In this document: positions 55,020 to 64,000 of the stretch, piece by piece
Layout of the letters: each line of letters starts with the position of its first letter
Position numbering within the stretch: position 1 is the stretch's first letter
Assembly: GCF_001431415.1 (NCBI RefSeq)
Contig: NZ_LDJI01000013.1
Coordinates: 141,677 to 205,676, forward strand
Length of the DNA stretch: 64,000 bases
Source of the DNA: Stenotrophomonas humi
GTDB taxonomy: Bacteria > Pseudomonadota > Gammaproteobacteria > Xanthomonadales > Xanthomonadaceae
Direction: 5' to 3'
The notes under the pieces: generated by a model
Seen by the model: the letters and a program-made list of their open reading frames with translations, nothing else
Database searches by the model: none
What the model was told of the DNA's origin: nothing
Made by a program: the position numbers and the translations under genes

Positions 55020-57371
55020 TCATCGCGACATGGAATACGGCAGCTTCGTCGCATCCGTCGCCCACTCCCGGTTGGGCTCGGCCTGCATGCTGAAGTGCAG
55101 TTCGCCGCCGGCAAGAATTTCTTCGTGTGTCAGATAGGCGCGATCCAATGGCCTGCCGTTGAGGGTGACGCTGCCCACATAGGCGTGCGCGTCATCCAGC
55201 CCGTTTGCGACGATGCTGAAGTGCTTGCCGTTGGGCAGGTTCAGCGTCGCGCGCGGCAGGAACGGGCGGCCGATGATGTATTGGTTGCTGCCCGGCGTGA
55301 CCGGGTAGAAGCCCAGTGCAGTGAACACGTACCAGGCCGACATCTGCCCGAGGTCATCATTGCCGGCGAGGCCGTCGGGGCGCGCGGCGTACTGCGTGTC
55401 CATGATCTGCTTCAGCCGCGCCTGGGTGCGCCACGGCTGCCCGGCATGCGCATACAGATAGGCGACGTGATGGCTGGGCTCGTTGCCATGCGCGTACCAG
55501 CCGATCAGGCCGGTGATGTCTTCCATGTGCGCGAAGATCGATGGATCCACTTTGGCCTCGAACACCGCGTCCAACCGTGCCATCAGTTTCTCGTTGCCAC
55601 CATGTGCTGCGGCGAGGCCGGCAACATCCTGCGGCACGTACCAGGAGTACTGCCACGCATTGCCTTCGGTGTAGTCACTGCCGTAGCCGCTGGCGCTGGG
55701 ATCGAACGGCTCGCGGAAACTGCCATCGCGCTTGCGTGCGCGCATGAAGCCGGTGGCCGGGTCGAATGCATGCTTCCAGTTGCCGGCACGCTTGTTGAAC
55801 TCTGCAGCGACGTCGCTCTTGCCCATCGACCGCGCCATCTGCGCGATGGTCCAGTCGTCGTAGGCATATTCGAGCGTCTTGCTGGCTGCTTCGCCTTCCT
55901 CGTCGATGGGCACGTAGCCCAACTCGCGGTACTGGGCGATGCCGTCGTAAGGGCCGTAGTTGGCGCTGGCCACCATCGCCTGCAGGGCTTCGTCAGCGTC
56001 ATAGCCGCGAATGCCCTTCATGTAGGCGTCGGCGATGACCGGTACCGCGTGGTAGCCGATCATGCACCACGTTTCCAGGCCGTGGAATGACCACACAGGC
56101 AGCACGCCGTGCGCGCTTTCGCGGCGTGAGGCGAGCAGTGAATTGACGAAATCGTTGGTGCGTTGCGGTGGCTGCACCAGCGTCGCCAAGGGATGCAAGG
56201 CGCGGTAGGTGTCCCACAGTGAGAAGGTGGAATAGTTGGTCCAGCCCTTGGCCTGATGCACGGCGTTGTCCGGGCCGCGATAGCGCCCGTCGCTGTCCAT
56301 GAACAAGGTCGGCCCCAGCAGCGTGTGATAAAGCGCGGTGTAGAAACGCGTGCGTTGCGCCTCACTACCCTGTGCATCCACCGCGCTCAGCGCCTCGCTC
56401 CATTGCTGCTTGGCGGCGGCGCGCATGCCATCAAAATCCCAGCCCGGTGCTTCCGCATCCAGATTGGCGATCGCGCCTTCTTCGCTCACCGGCGAAATGG
56501 CGACCTTCACCAGCAGCGGCGTGCCTGCGGCCGGTGCCACATCGAATGCGGCAACGAGCTGGCGGCCTTCGATCTGCGCGCGTTGCTCCGGGTTCTTCTC
56601 GCCCGGCGGCGGGAAGCCCTTGTAGGGGACGTCCTGCTCGGTGTCGTGCAACTGATGGCCGCTGAGCGGCTGCGAAAAACGCAGGGCGAAATACAGCTGG
56701 CGCCCCGGCGCCCAGCCGCGCGTCTCGCGGAAGCCGGTGATCGTGCCGTCCGGGCGCACGCGGATGCGCGACCAGAGGATCTTGCCCGGGTAGTCGTACA
56801 TGCTGGTACGCAGGTCCAGCACGACATGCGCCGGCTTGCCGGCAGGGAAGGTATAGCGGTGCATGCCGACCCGTGCACTCGCGGTGAGTTCGGCGCGGAC
56901 GTTGGAGTCATCCAGCGTCACCGCGTAGTAGCCGGGCTGCGCGCTTTCGGTGGCATGACGGAAGCGCGAGGTGTAACCGCTCAAGGGCTGATCCGGATTG
57001 CCGCGCTCCAGTTTCAGTTCGCCGGTGGTGGGCATCAGCAGCAGGTCGCCAAGGTCCGAATGACCGGTGCCGGAAAAGTGCGTGTGCGAGAAACCAACGA
57101 TGGTGCTGTCGTCATGGCGGTAACCCGCCGCCCAGCCATAGCCATCCTTGCGTGACTGGATGCGCGTATCGGGCGACAGCTGGACCATGCCGTACGGCAC
57201 GGTGGCGCCGGGATAGGTGTGGCCTTCGCCACCGGTGCCGATGAACGGGTCGACGGCGGAGTAGGCCGCCTCATTGGCCGCGGCTGATGCGGCCAATGCC
57301 GAAGAAGGTGCTGCGGTGGAAGTTCCTACAGCTGCTGCGAGTACCAGCAGGGTCGCGCCAAGCTTCTTCAT
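55020..57371 (-). CDS. Secreted GH92 family alpha-1,2-mannosidase
   Basis: 783 residues, signal peptide ending near SSALA-AS. GH92 enzymes are calcium-dependent alpha-mannosidases. N-terminal VDPFIGTGGEGHTYPGATVP and YGMVQLSPDTR are the family opening; later WDTYRALHPLATL and SLWDTYR-type aromatic segments, EGNAWQYSWYVPQD, and the HHVAYLYAHAGQPW stretch belong to the (alpha/alpha)6 catalytic domain. It stands alone. Likely function: mannose release from host or fungal glycans. Confidence 0.93.
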   Translation of the reverse strand: MKKLGATLLVLAAAVGTSTAAPSSALAASAAANEAAYSAVDPFIGTGGEGHTYPGATVPYGMVQLSPDTRIQSRKDGYGWAAGYRHDDSTIVGFSHTHFSGTGHSDLGDLLLMPTTGELKLERGNPDQPLSGYTSRFRHATESAQPGYYAVTLDDSNVRAELTASARVGMHRYTFPAGKPAHVVLDLRTSMYDYPGKILWSRIRVRPDGTITGFRETRGWAPGRQLYFALRFSQPLSGHQLHDTEQDVPYKGFPPPGEKNPEQRAQIEGRQLVAAFDVAPAAGTPLLVKVAISPVSEEGAIANLDAEAPGWDFDGMRAAAKQQWSEALSAVDAQGSEAQRTRFYTALYHTLLGPTLFMDSDGRYRGPDNAVHQAKGWTNYSTFSLWDTYRALHPLATLVQPPQRTNDFVNSLLASRRESAHGVLPVWSFHGLETWCMIGYHAVPVIADAYMKGIRGYDADEALQAMVASANYGPYDGIAQYRELGYVPIDEEGEAASKTLEYAYDDWTIAQMARSMGKSDVAAEFNKRAGNWKHAFDPATGFMRARKRDGSFREPFDPSASGYGSDYTEGNAWQYSWYVPQDVAGLAAAHGGNEKLMARLDAVFEAKVDPSIFAHMEDITGLIGWYAHGNEPSHHVAYLYAHAGQPWRTQARLKQIMDTQYAARPDGLAGNDDLGQMSAWYVFTALGFYPVTPGSNQYIIGRPFLPRATLNLPNGKHFSIVANGLDDAHAYVGSVTLNGRPLDRAYLTHEEILAGGELHFSMQAEPNREWATDATKLPYSMSR

Positions 57372-57452
57372 CCCGCACCTTTTGGATCGGTCTAATACGG
57401 GGAAATTAGCATGTACCTTCGCGCTCAGGCAGTGTCCTGCCTCGCTATGCTG

Positions 57453-58244
57453 TTACTGGCTTATGTCAGCAGGCCTTGTTTCGTTGGATCCCGTGCCAGC
57501 CGGGATGAGCTTGGCATCAAGGTATTGGAATATCGTTCTTGCTGAGTTGATTACCAGGACGGCCTCCTCGCGCCCTAGCAATTCCTCGTTGGCGTGAGCC
57601 AAGCTCCCGCGGTTGCGGGCCGGATTGAGCGAATCAATGACTGTGCTCAATGCTTGCAGTATTCGGGTCATCGTGGCCTCGTGTGGTCCTTTGGAAAGAT
57701 TGGGGTGGTTCTGGCGGAGCAGTTTGAAGAGTTGGGTGACGCCACAATCATCAGGAAGGGGTAGCCCCCGCTCATCGCAGGCTGCTTTCAGATAGGCATG
57801 AAGGGCTGTATGGATGCGGTCAACAGCACTGGTTGGTCCTTGGGTACCCAATAGAGTCGAAGCATCCTTTAGGAGTTGCTGTAGCAGCTCACTGGTAATT
57901 CGGGTGCTGGGATGGGCAACCAAGGTGCCACTGACGCATCGGTCTGCGAGTCCCATCAGCTCTTGAAAGATTCTGGGGGTGCGTTGAACAGCTGACCCTA
58001 CTGGGTATTTTTTACTCACACCCCGAAGGACGGCTGCTTGGCCCATGGGCGGTAAAGACGCCAATACCTTGATGAAGCGCTCTCGAGTTGTCCCCGGAAA
58101 CGCCTCTGGATCGATTTCCAGGTCGCAGAAGGCCGGGTAGAACTCTTTATGACTTCTATAAGTAAAGTCGCCTAAAAATCCCTCTGAGACACCGATGTAT
58201 GCGTTGACCACCCAGTGGATGTCGCTGCTCTTGAGACCGCTCAT
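57453..58244 (-). CDS. Abortive infection family protein (Abi_C type)
   Basis: 263 residues from ATG 58244, with a strong GGGGAGAAG site. The C-terminal half fits the Abi_C domain: RIHTALHAYLKAACDERGLPLPDDCGVTQLFKLLRQNHP, then VIDSLNPARNRGSLAHANEELL and a terminal helix VLVINSARTIFQYLDAKL. The N-terminal half (about 1-120) is helical and unrecognised. Codon use and base composition differ from core genes nearby. It is divergent from the helicase gene with 138 bases between. A role in phage exclusion is inferred from the family and context. Confidence 0.75.
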   Translation of the reverse strand: MSGLKSSDIHWVVNAYIGVSEGFLGDFTYRSHKEFYPAFCDLEIDPEAFPGTTRERFIKVLASLPPMGQAAVLRGVSKKYPVGSAVQRTPRIFQELMGLADRCVSGTLVAHPSTRITSELLQQLLKDASTLLGTQGPTSAVDRIHTALHAYLKAACDERGLPLPDDCGVTQLFKLLRQNHPNLSKGPHEATMTRILQALSTVIDSLNPARNRGSLAHANEELLGREEAVLVINSARTIFQYLDAKLIPAGTGSNETRPADISQ

Positions 58245-58382
58245 GTGCTTCTCCCCTATAGCTCAATCTGTGGAAGGCCTATCCGGATGCGTGCAATATA
58301 GACGGGTGCCAAGGGGGCGACATCCTAGGAAGGACTGGCAGCACGCCAAGAACTGTCCCCATTTAGCCAAGGGAAGTGGACG

Positions 58383-61300
58383 ATGGATCAGGCTGATTGC
58401 GGATCGACGGCGGTGGCTTTGGAGGCTGCGGCGCTGCATGGTGCGGGGAGTTTGGCAGACCGGATCAATCGGGCTCGGCTCGAATTGCTCGATCTTTCGA
58501 CTCGCAATCGGCTGCTGAACACTCCACGCAGCGGACGTGCTCGCACTGTGGAAGTGGTCCACGAATTGACAACGGCGATTTACCAGACCTTGGTCTTAGA
58601 AGGTAGGCGCTTCACTTTCGAGCCGGGTCGAGTTGATCCTTCTGAAGCAGGAGGAATACCGCACGTCGATGACGAGGCACTCCTTTCTGGGCCGGTGGAA
58701 GATCAGGCGCTTATTGAACAGCCCGACTTCGAGCTGGATGAGCAAGGCAGGGTGGCAAAGCACTGGGATCAGCATCTCTCGACTCGGATGACGTCGGCGG
58801 GGCTGCAGAAGCGGCTCGTTGACCTTCACATCGATGCCCGGACACTGCAAGAGGATCAGGGCGTCAACGTCCTCTACTTGGCTGTTGGTTATTTGAAGTG
58901 GCGTGCAACCTCGACTCCGCAGGTCGATCGCTATGCTCCCTTGATCCTCATCCCTGTGTTGCTTGAGCGAAGCAACGCGGGGGACAAGTTCCACCTCAAA
59001 TGGACCGGTGAGGACATTGAAGCCAACCTATCCCTTCAGCTTTTCTTGCGCCGCGAACACGAGCTCAAACTACCTGACATAGTTGAATTCGAAGCGTTGG
59101 ATGTAGATGGCTACTTGGGTTCCGTTGCCGAAATGGTGGAGGGCAAGGATGGGTGGGGGGTGTTGCCCAACGATGCCGTCCTTGGGCTCTTCTCTTTCGC
59201 GAAATTCATGATGTATCGCGACCTGGACCCGAACCTCTGGAAGGGCCTTGGCGGAATGGAGAACATTCCCACCTTGCGGGGTGTGGTATCGGATGGTTTT
59301 CCGGGAGCATCGCTATCCGACGAGGATGCGAACATCGATGAGATCATTTCACCGAGGGAAATGATCCACGTTGTCGACTGTGACAGCTCGCAGTCACTAG
59401 TTGTCCACGACGTGCGTCAAGGCAATAGCATTGTTGTCCAGGGGCCGCCCGGGACTGGTAAGTCACAGACCATCGCCAACATCATCTCCGCAGCAGTGGC
59501 TGACGGGAAAAAGGTGCTCTTTGTCGCAGAGAAAATGGCGGCGCTAGAGGTGGTCAAGCGTCGATTGGACTTTGTGGGTGTTGGCGTTGCTTGCTTGGAA
59601 CTACATAGCAACAAAGCGAACAAACGTGCTGTTCTTGAAGAGCTTAAATCGACATGGCAGCTGGGTAACCCAAGCGATGGCGAAATCGGCCCTTTGATTG
59701 ACCAGCTCCGGGATCGACGGGATGCGTTGAACGGGCATGCCGCTCGCCTTCACGAGCCGCTAAGTCCAGCTGGCTTGACGCCCTATCAAGTCTTAGGCCA
59801 GTTGGTTCGTCTGCGCAGACAGGGCTTCAGCACTCAGCGGGTGGCCCTTGAGGGGGCGAAGGTCTGGACGCACCATGACAAGGGGATCCGGGATGCTCTT
59901 GTCCACGATCTGGTTGCACGTGTTGAGGTGATGGGAATCCCAGATCAACACGCTTGGAGCGGCGTTGGTATCGACGGGCTCCTACCCAACGATCGTGACC
60001 GTCTGGTAGGTGAGGTTGAGAGTATTAGAACCGTGCTGGTCGCGTGGATCAGCGCGGCCGGAGAACACCACCGAGCGTTGGATCTACAAGGCCCTCAAAA
60101 ATTCGCTGATCTTGCCTTCACTGAACAAAGGTCACGAGCGCTTGTGGATGCACCTGAAATCGGCCGCGAAGGTCTCTTGGCCCAAGAGTGGAAGCGACCG
60201 TCCGATTTGCAAGGCTTAGTGTCGGCTCTTGAAGCTGCTCAGGAGGCGGTCGCGCAAGCGGCGGAGGTTGCTGACTCGGAGGCCTTGGGACTTGATTGGT
60301 CTACCACGGTCGAAGCGTTTCGAACGCTGCTGTCGAGCTTCACAGTGGGAGGGGAGGTTTACACGCTTGCCCAAGCATTCGAGGCACTGAAGCGTTCAAA
60401 GCAGGACCTTCATAGATTGGCTCATGCTCTATCCGAGACGGCGCCGCTGACGTTGGATTTGGCGTTTAAGCTGATCGCCATCGCAGAGCGGGCTACTTCA
60501 ATTCCCGAGATGGAGCGGGATGCTTTGGTTGCCCATGTATGGGATAGGGGCGTAGACGCCATCCAAGAGATAGTGGACGCGGTAGATAAGTATCAAGGCG
60601 CGCGGACCCATCTCGCCCAAACATTCCGTGAAGCGGTTTGGGATAAAAACCTAGAGGATGCCCGTCTGCATATCGCCACGCGCGGAGGAAGCTGGCTCCG
60701 TGTGCTAAGCGGTGATTGGCGGCGTTCAAATCGCGAAGTCAGAGCCCAATTGGTGACGCCGAAACTTCCCGCGGAAGAGATGTTGGATGCACTCGATACA
60801 TTGCTGGATGCTCAGCTAGCAAAGAAGAAGATTGCTGAGTGGGATTCTCAGGCACTGGAAGCTTTTGGGACGAATTGGCAGGGCGAGCGCTCGAACGTTC
60901 CCTTTCTCAGAGGGGTAGTCGCTTGGATGCGCAATCTGCGGCCTCTGGGGGCCGGAGTGCGTGAGCGCTTGGCCGACATTGGCGATCGTCCGATGGTTGC
61001 TGAACTTGCAAAGCGACTGAAACCGATTTTGACCAGCTTGCAGCAGGATTTGATACCTGTTCACGGTGCCATGTCTTCCCAAGGGCTCCAGCCTTGGGGA
61101 GAGGAGATGATCCTAGGAAGGGTGCAGCTTCAGGTGCTGGAAGAGAAACTTGCGCCATGGAAAGCTGCGTTTGACCGCAGCCACCCGCTGAAGAATGCCG
61201 CGCAGCTGACGGTGAAAGCGGCATTAGAGGCAATACAACATGTAGAAGTGGCTCAACGTTTGTTGGCCACTCTCGAACAGACTCCTGGGGCGCATGCGTT

Positions 61301-63962
61301 CGGGCTTTGCTGGAAGGGCGCGGTCACGGAGATTGGATCGCTCCGTGCCGTGCTTACATGGATGGAGAGCCACGGGGATCTGCGGGAGCTGGCAGCGCGG
61401 ATTGATGATCCGGAGGTTTTGCTGATCCGCAGCCAGAAACTTATTGCTGAAGCGGTTGAGGTTTCCAAACGAATCCAGTCGTTGTTTGACTTCCTCCAGT
61501 TCCGTGGGACCGAGGCGATCGCAGATCAGGCAGGGGAAGTCCAGGTTGGGGCGCTGGCTGACCATCTCACAAACTGGAGGGAAAATTCGGAAGGCCTGCC
61601 GCAATGGGTAGCTTATGTGGCAGTTGCCAAGGAAGCTCGTAGGAGAGGGCTGGCAGCCTTCGTCGATTTGATCGCTATCGGGGAGCTAAAGCCAGCCTCA
61701 GCCAAGAATACGTTTGAGCTCGCCTATCACGAGACCATTCTGGAAGAGATGGTCAAGCGGCAACCGGCACTTGCTGCTTTTGACGGTCAACAGCAATCCC
61801 AGCTGGTAGAGAACTTCGTTCAGCTGGATAGAGATCGTTTGAAGCTGGCTCGATTGGAGGCGATCAAGTTCCATCATGGGCAAATCCCGCGGCGCGGAGG
61901 AGCGACCGGTCCTACAGCGGTTTTGATGGGCGAGATGGAGAAAAAACGAGCTCACTTGCCCATTAGGCAGCTCATGCAGCGGTGTGGGCCTGCTATTCAG
62001 GCGCTCAAGCCAGTATTCATGATGAGCCCACTGTCCGTGGCTCAGTTCCTGCCTCCAGATGCCCTGAGCTTTGATATGTTGGTGGTGGACGAAGCCAGTC
62101 AGGTACAGCCGGTAGATGCGCTCGGTGCGATAGCACGTGCCAAGCAACTCGTAGTAGTTGGTGATGAGCGGCAGCTTCCACCCACTCGTTTCTTCGCAAA
62201 GATGCTCGGTGATGCGGGCGATAACGAGGAGGACGGCGCACAGGCAGCGGATGTGGAGAGCATCCTTGGGCTTTGTCGCGCTAGAGGCTTGCCTGAGCGG
62301 ATGCTACGGTGGCATTACCGCAGCAGGCATCAGTCACTGATCGCTGTTTCCAACAGTCAGTTCTATGAGAATAAACTGTTCATCGTTCCCAGCCCATATA
62401 CCAGTGATGCTGGGGTGGGGTTGCGCTTCAAGCACTTGCCAAGTGCGATTTACGACAGGGGTAATACGCGAACCAACCCGTTGGAAGCGAAGGCAGTGGC
62501 CCAAGCTGTGATTGATCATGCGCGCGCTACTCCTAACCTCTCGTTGGGTATCGCCACGTTTTCGACCCAGCAACGGCGCGCCATCTGGGATGAGGTCGAG
62601 CTACTTCGTCGGCAGCACCCCGAGACCGAAGGGTTCTTCGGAGCGCATCCTTCCGAGCCGTTCTTTGTCAAAAGCTTGGAGAACATCCAAGGTGATGAGC
62701 GAGACGTCATTTACATCTCCATTGGCTATGGTCGGGATGCGCAGAACAACGTGACCATGAACTTTGGCCCGGTTGGTAGGGACGGAGGTGAGCGTCGGCT
62801 TAACGTGCTCATCAGTAGGGCAAAGTCTCGCTGCGAGGTGTTCTCTTCCATCACCGATGAGGATATCGACTTGGAGCGTGCGAGGGGAAAGGGCACAGCG
62901 GCACTCAAGCTCTTCATGCGTTATGCGCGCACGGGGCAACTCAATGCGATAGCTGGTCAAGAATCCAGCCGCCAAAGTGTTTTTGAGGAAGAGGTCGCCG
63001 CAGCGCTGCGCGAACACGGCTATGACCTGCATACCCACGTTGGTATCGCCGGTTTCTTCGTCGATATCGCTGTGGCGGATCCGGAACACCCTGGGCGTTA
63101 CGTTCTCGGCATTGAGTGCGACGGAGAAAGTTACCGAGCTGCTAAGAGTGCGCGAGACCGCGACCGGTTGCGTGAAAGCGCACTTCGGGACAAGGGCTGG
63201 AACGTCTATCGGCTTTGGAGTGCGGATTGGTTCCAACGTCCCGAGGCAGAGCTTGCAAAACTCGTGGCAGCCATTGAAGCTGCCAAAGCCGAGCCGGATC
63301 CGTTCGCTGGCACAGAGACCATCAAAGGGAGAGCTGTACCGGTCGAGTTTACCGCGGTGGAGCGTGGTGACTTCGTGGAAGTGGGGCTGGTTCGTTCCGA
63401 GCCGCTCGGGAGTGCTATCGCTTATACGGAAGCGAACTTCCCTGTTCCCTCCCAGCAGTTCGAATTGCATGCATTGCCAACGGACAAGCTGGCCGCCATC
63501 GTCCAGCAAGTAGTTGAGGCGGAGGGGCCGATTCATCGCGGGGAAGTTGTTACGCGTGTCAGGACGCTTTGGGGCCTCCAGCGATCCGGCGGGCGCATCC
63601 AAGCCGCCGTCGAGGCAGCCATTGCTCGTGCTGTGGCAGTGGGTGGAATTGAAGCTGGTGGGGGCGAATTCGTATCGATCCCGGGCCAAGTTCCGGTTAT
63701 CAGAGATAGGAGTGAAGTCCTATCCGCCACGCTTCGGCGGCCGGATTACTTGCCTCCTAGTGAGCTTGATGCAGGCCTCATGGCCATCGTCGAAGAGAAT
63801 CTCGGAGCTTCTGTCGACGAGTTGGTCGGATATTTGGCTCGTCAGTTGGGTTATCGGAGTACCAGTGCGCAGCTTCGTGGTGCAATCGTGGATCGGTGTG
63901 ACGCATTGGTGCTGCAGGGGCGGCTATTGGTCAAAGAAGGGGTTTTGATGGGGGGGGGCTGA
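58383..63962 (+). CDS. Giant DUF4011 / SF1 helicase / Vsr-like nuclease / DUF3320 protein
   Basis: 1859 residues. DUF4011 at about residues 22-290 (RINRARLELLDLSTRNRLLN). SF1 helicase core is split: Walker A VVQGPPGTGKSQTIANI near 353, then a helical insertion of about 850 residues, Walker B LVVDEASQVQPVDALG near 1233 and GDERQLPPTRFF, then NVLISRAKSRCEV near 1470. A PD-(D/E)XK Vsr/MTES_1575-like domain spans about 1531-1640 (FFVDIAVADPEHPG, GIECDGESYRAAKSARDRDRLR). DUF3320 plus a winged-helix tail end the protein. AAGGGAAG precedes the ATG. Likely a DNA or RNA defence nuclease. The 3' end (G8 run) may be artefactual. Confidence 0.9.
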   Translation: MDQADCGSTAVALEAAALHGAGSLADRINRARLELLDLSTRNRLLNTPRSGRARTVEVVHELTTAIYQTLVLEGRRFTFEPGRVDPSEAGGIPHVDDEALLSGPVEDQALIEQPDFELDEQGRVAKHWDQHLSTRMTSAGLQKRLVDLHIDARTLQEDQGVNVLYLAVGYLKWRATSTPQVDRYAPLILIPVLLERSNAGDKFHLKWTGEDIEANLSLQLFLRREHELKLPDIVEFEALDVDGYLGSVAEMVEGKDGWGVLPNDAVLGLFSFAKFMMYRDLDPNLWKGLGGMENIPTLRGVVSDGFPGASLSDEDANIDEIISPREMIHVVDCDSSQSLVVHDVRQGNSIVVQGPPGTGKSQTIANIISAAVADGKKVLFVAEKMAALEVVKRRLDFVGVGVACLELHSNKANKRAVLEELKSTWQLGNPSDGEIGPLIDQLRDRRDALNGHAARLHEPLSPAGLTPYQVLGQLVRLRRQGFSTQRVALEGAKVWTHHDKGIRDALVHDLVARVEVMGIPDQHAWSGVGIDGLLPNDRDRLVGEVESIRTVLVAWISAAGEHHRALDLQGPQKFADLAFTEQRSRALVDAPEIGREGLLAQEWKRPSDLQGLVSALEAAQEAVAQAAEVADSEALGLDWSTTVEAFRTLLSSFTVGGEVYTLAQAFEALKRSKQDLHRLAHALSETAPLTLDLAFKLIAIAERATSIPEMERDALVAHVWDRGVDAIQEIVDAVDKYQGARTHLAQTFREAVWDKNLEDARLHIATRGGSWLRVLSGDWRRSNREVRAQLVTPKLPAEEMLDALDTLLDAQLAKKKIAEWDSQALEAFGTNWQGERSNVPFLRGVVAWMRNLRPLGAGVRERLADIGDRPMVAELAKRLKPILTSLQQDLIPVHGAMSSQGLQPWGEEMILGRVQLQVLEEKLAPWKAAFDRSHPLKNAAQLTVKAALEAIQHVEVAQRLLATLEQTPGAHAFGLCWKGAVTEIGSLRAVLTWMESHGDLRELAARIDDPEVLLIRSQKLIAEAVEVSKRIQSLFDFLQFRGTEAIADQAGEVQVGALADHLTNWRENSEGLPQWVAYVAVAKEARRRGLAAFVDLIAIGELKPASAKNTFELAYHETILEEMVKRQPALAAFDGQQQSQLVENFVQLDRDRLKLARLEAIKFHHGQIPRRGGATGPTAVLMGEMEKKRAHLPIRQLMQRCGPAIQALKPVFMMSPLSVAQFLPPDALSFDMLVVDEASQVQPVDALGAIARAKQLVVVGDERQLPPTRFFAKMLGDAGDNEEDGAQAADVESILGLCRARGLPERMLRWHYRSRHQSLIAVSNSQFYENKLFIVPSPYTSDAGVGLRFKHLPSAIYDRGNTRTNPLEAKAVAQAVIDHARATPNLSLGIATFSTQQRRAIWDEVELLRRQHPETEGFFGAHPSEPFFVKSLENIQGDERDVIYISIGYGRDAQNNVTMNFGPVGRDGGERRLNVLISRAKSRCEVFSSITDEDIDLERARGKGTAALKLFMRYARTGQLNAIAGQESSRQSVFEEEVAAALREHGYDLHTHVGIAGFFVDIAVADPEHPGRYVLGIECDGESYRAAKSARDRDRLRESALRDKGWNVYRLWSADWFQRPEAELAKLVAAIEAAKAEPDPFAGTETIKGRAVPVEFTAVERGDFVEVGLVRSEPLGSAIAYTEANFPVPSQQFELHALPTDKLAAIVQQVVEAEGPIHRGEVVTRVRTLWGLQRSGGRIQAAVEAAIARAVAVGGIEAGGGEFVSIPGQVPVIRDRSEVLSATLRRPDYLPPSELDAGLMAIVEENLGASVDELVGYLARQLGYRSTSAQLRGAIVDRCDALVLQGRLLVKEGVLMGGG

Positions 63963-63966
63963 CGGC

Positions 63967-64000
63967 GGTCTCTTATACACATCGCACGTGGCGGTGGATA
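63967..64000 (+). other. Terminal stretch containing a Tn5/Nextera mosaic-end match
   Basis: GTCTCTTATACACATC (63968-63983) matches 16 bases of the Tn5 transposase mosaic end used in Nextera libraries. It follows a G8 run (63951-63958) at the stop of the helicase gene. Adapter residue or an assembly edge is likely; treat the last ~50 bases with care. Confidence 0.65.

Overview
The window reads as chromosomal DNA of a high-GC gammaproteobacterium of the Xanthomonadaceae, most likely Stenotrophomonas. The support is a GTAG-headed palindrome of the SMAG type (13002-13024), related REP doublets, an S46 dipeptidyl peptidase, and Xanthomonas-like gene orders (porin-sbp-cysTWA, folC-SPOR-cvpA-purF, tig-clpP-clpX-lon-hupB-ppiD, mltD-gloB-yafS-rnhA-dnaQ). 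Species is an inference; no 16S rRNA gene is present.

Layout. 1-8.6 kb: kbl (cut by the window edge) and tdh, the two threonine catabolism genes, on the minus strand, separated by a plus-strand sulfate uptake operon (OprO/P-like porin, sbp, cysT, cysW, cysA) and a TorF-type porin. 8.7-12.9 kb: a secreted S46 dipeptidyl peptidase, a TonB-like membrane-anchored protein and a histidine phosphatase. 13-19.9 kb: folC, a double-SPOR protein, cvpA, purF, a DUF455 ferritin-like protein and two small envelope proteins. 20-30.6 kb, minus strand: lpxH, PAP2 phosphatase and a GT4 glycosyltransferase, then ppx, and a phosphate/polyphosphate block phoB-phoR-ppk behind a visible Pho box, then a BepA-like protease. 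30.7-33.5 kb: glutaredoxin, an AhpD-like protein, NAD-type isocitrate dehydrogenase and a Bax inhibitor-1 family membrane protein.

33.6-43.7 kb: tRNA genes Pro, Arg, His, Lys, Lys, Leu, then the proteostasis cluster tig, clpP, clpX, lon (with a sigma-32 type promoter inside an inverted repeat), hupB with a strong promoter, tRNA-Val, three identical tRNA-Asp genes and ppiD. 44-48.8 kb: mltD, gloB, a yafS-like methyltransferase, rnhA, dnaQ, a REP doublet and a PP2C phosphatase. 49-49.7 kb: tRNA-Ser(CGA) followed by about 3.2 tandem copies of a ~204-base unit, each restating the tRNA 3' end and a terminator, reminiscent of the tyrT repeats of E. coli. 49.8-53.8 kb: a Fur-box-linked small protein and LPS core genes (GT9 heptosyltransferase, kdkA). 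53.8-54.5 kb: 4.5S RNA (ffs) and a mini-ykkC/guanidine-II riboswitch before a sugE/gdx guanidinium exporter. 55-57.4 kb: a secreted GH92 mannosidase.

57.4-64 kb is different in character: visibly lower GC and different codon use, with an Abi_C-type abortive infection protein divergent from a 1859-residue DUF4011 / SF1 helicase / Vsr-like nuclease / DUF3320 protein. This is the best candidate for a horizontally acquired anti-phage defence module. The last ~35 bases contain a match to the Tn5/Nextera mosaic end, so the extreme end may be adapter-derived.
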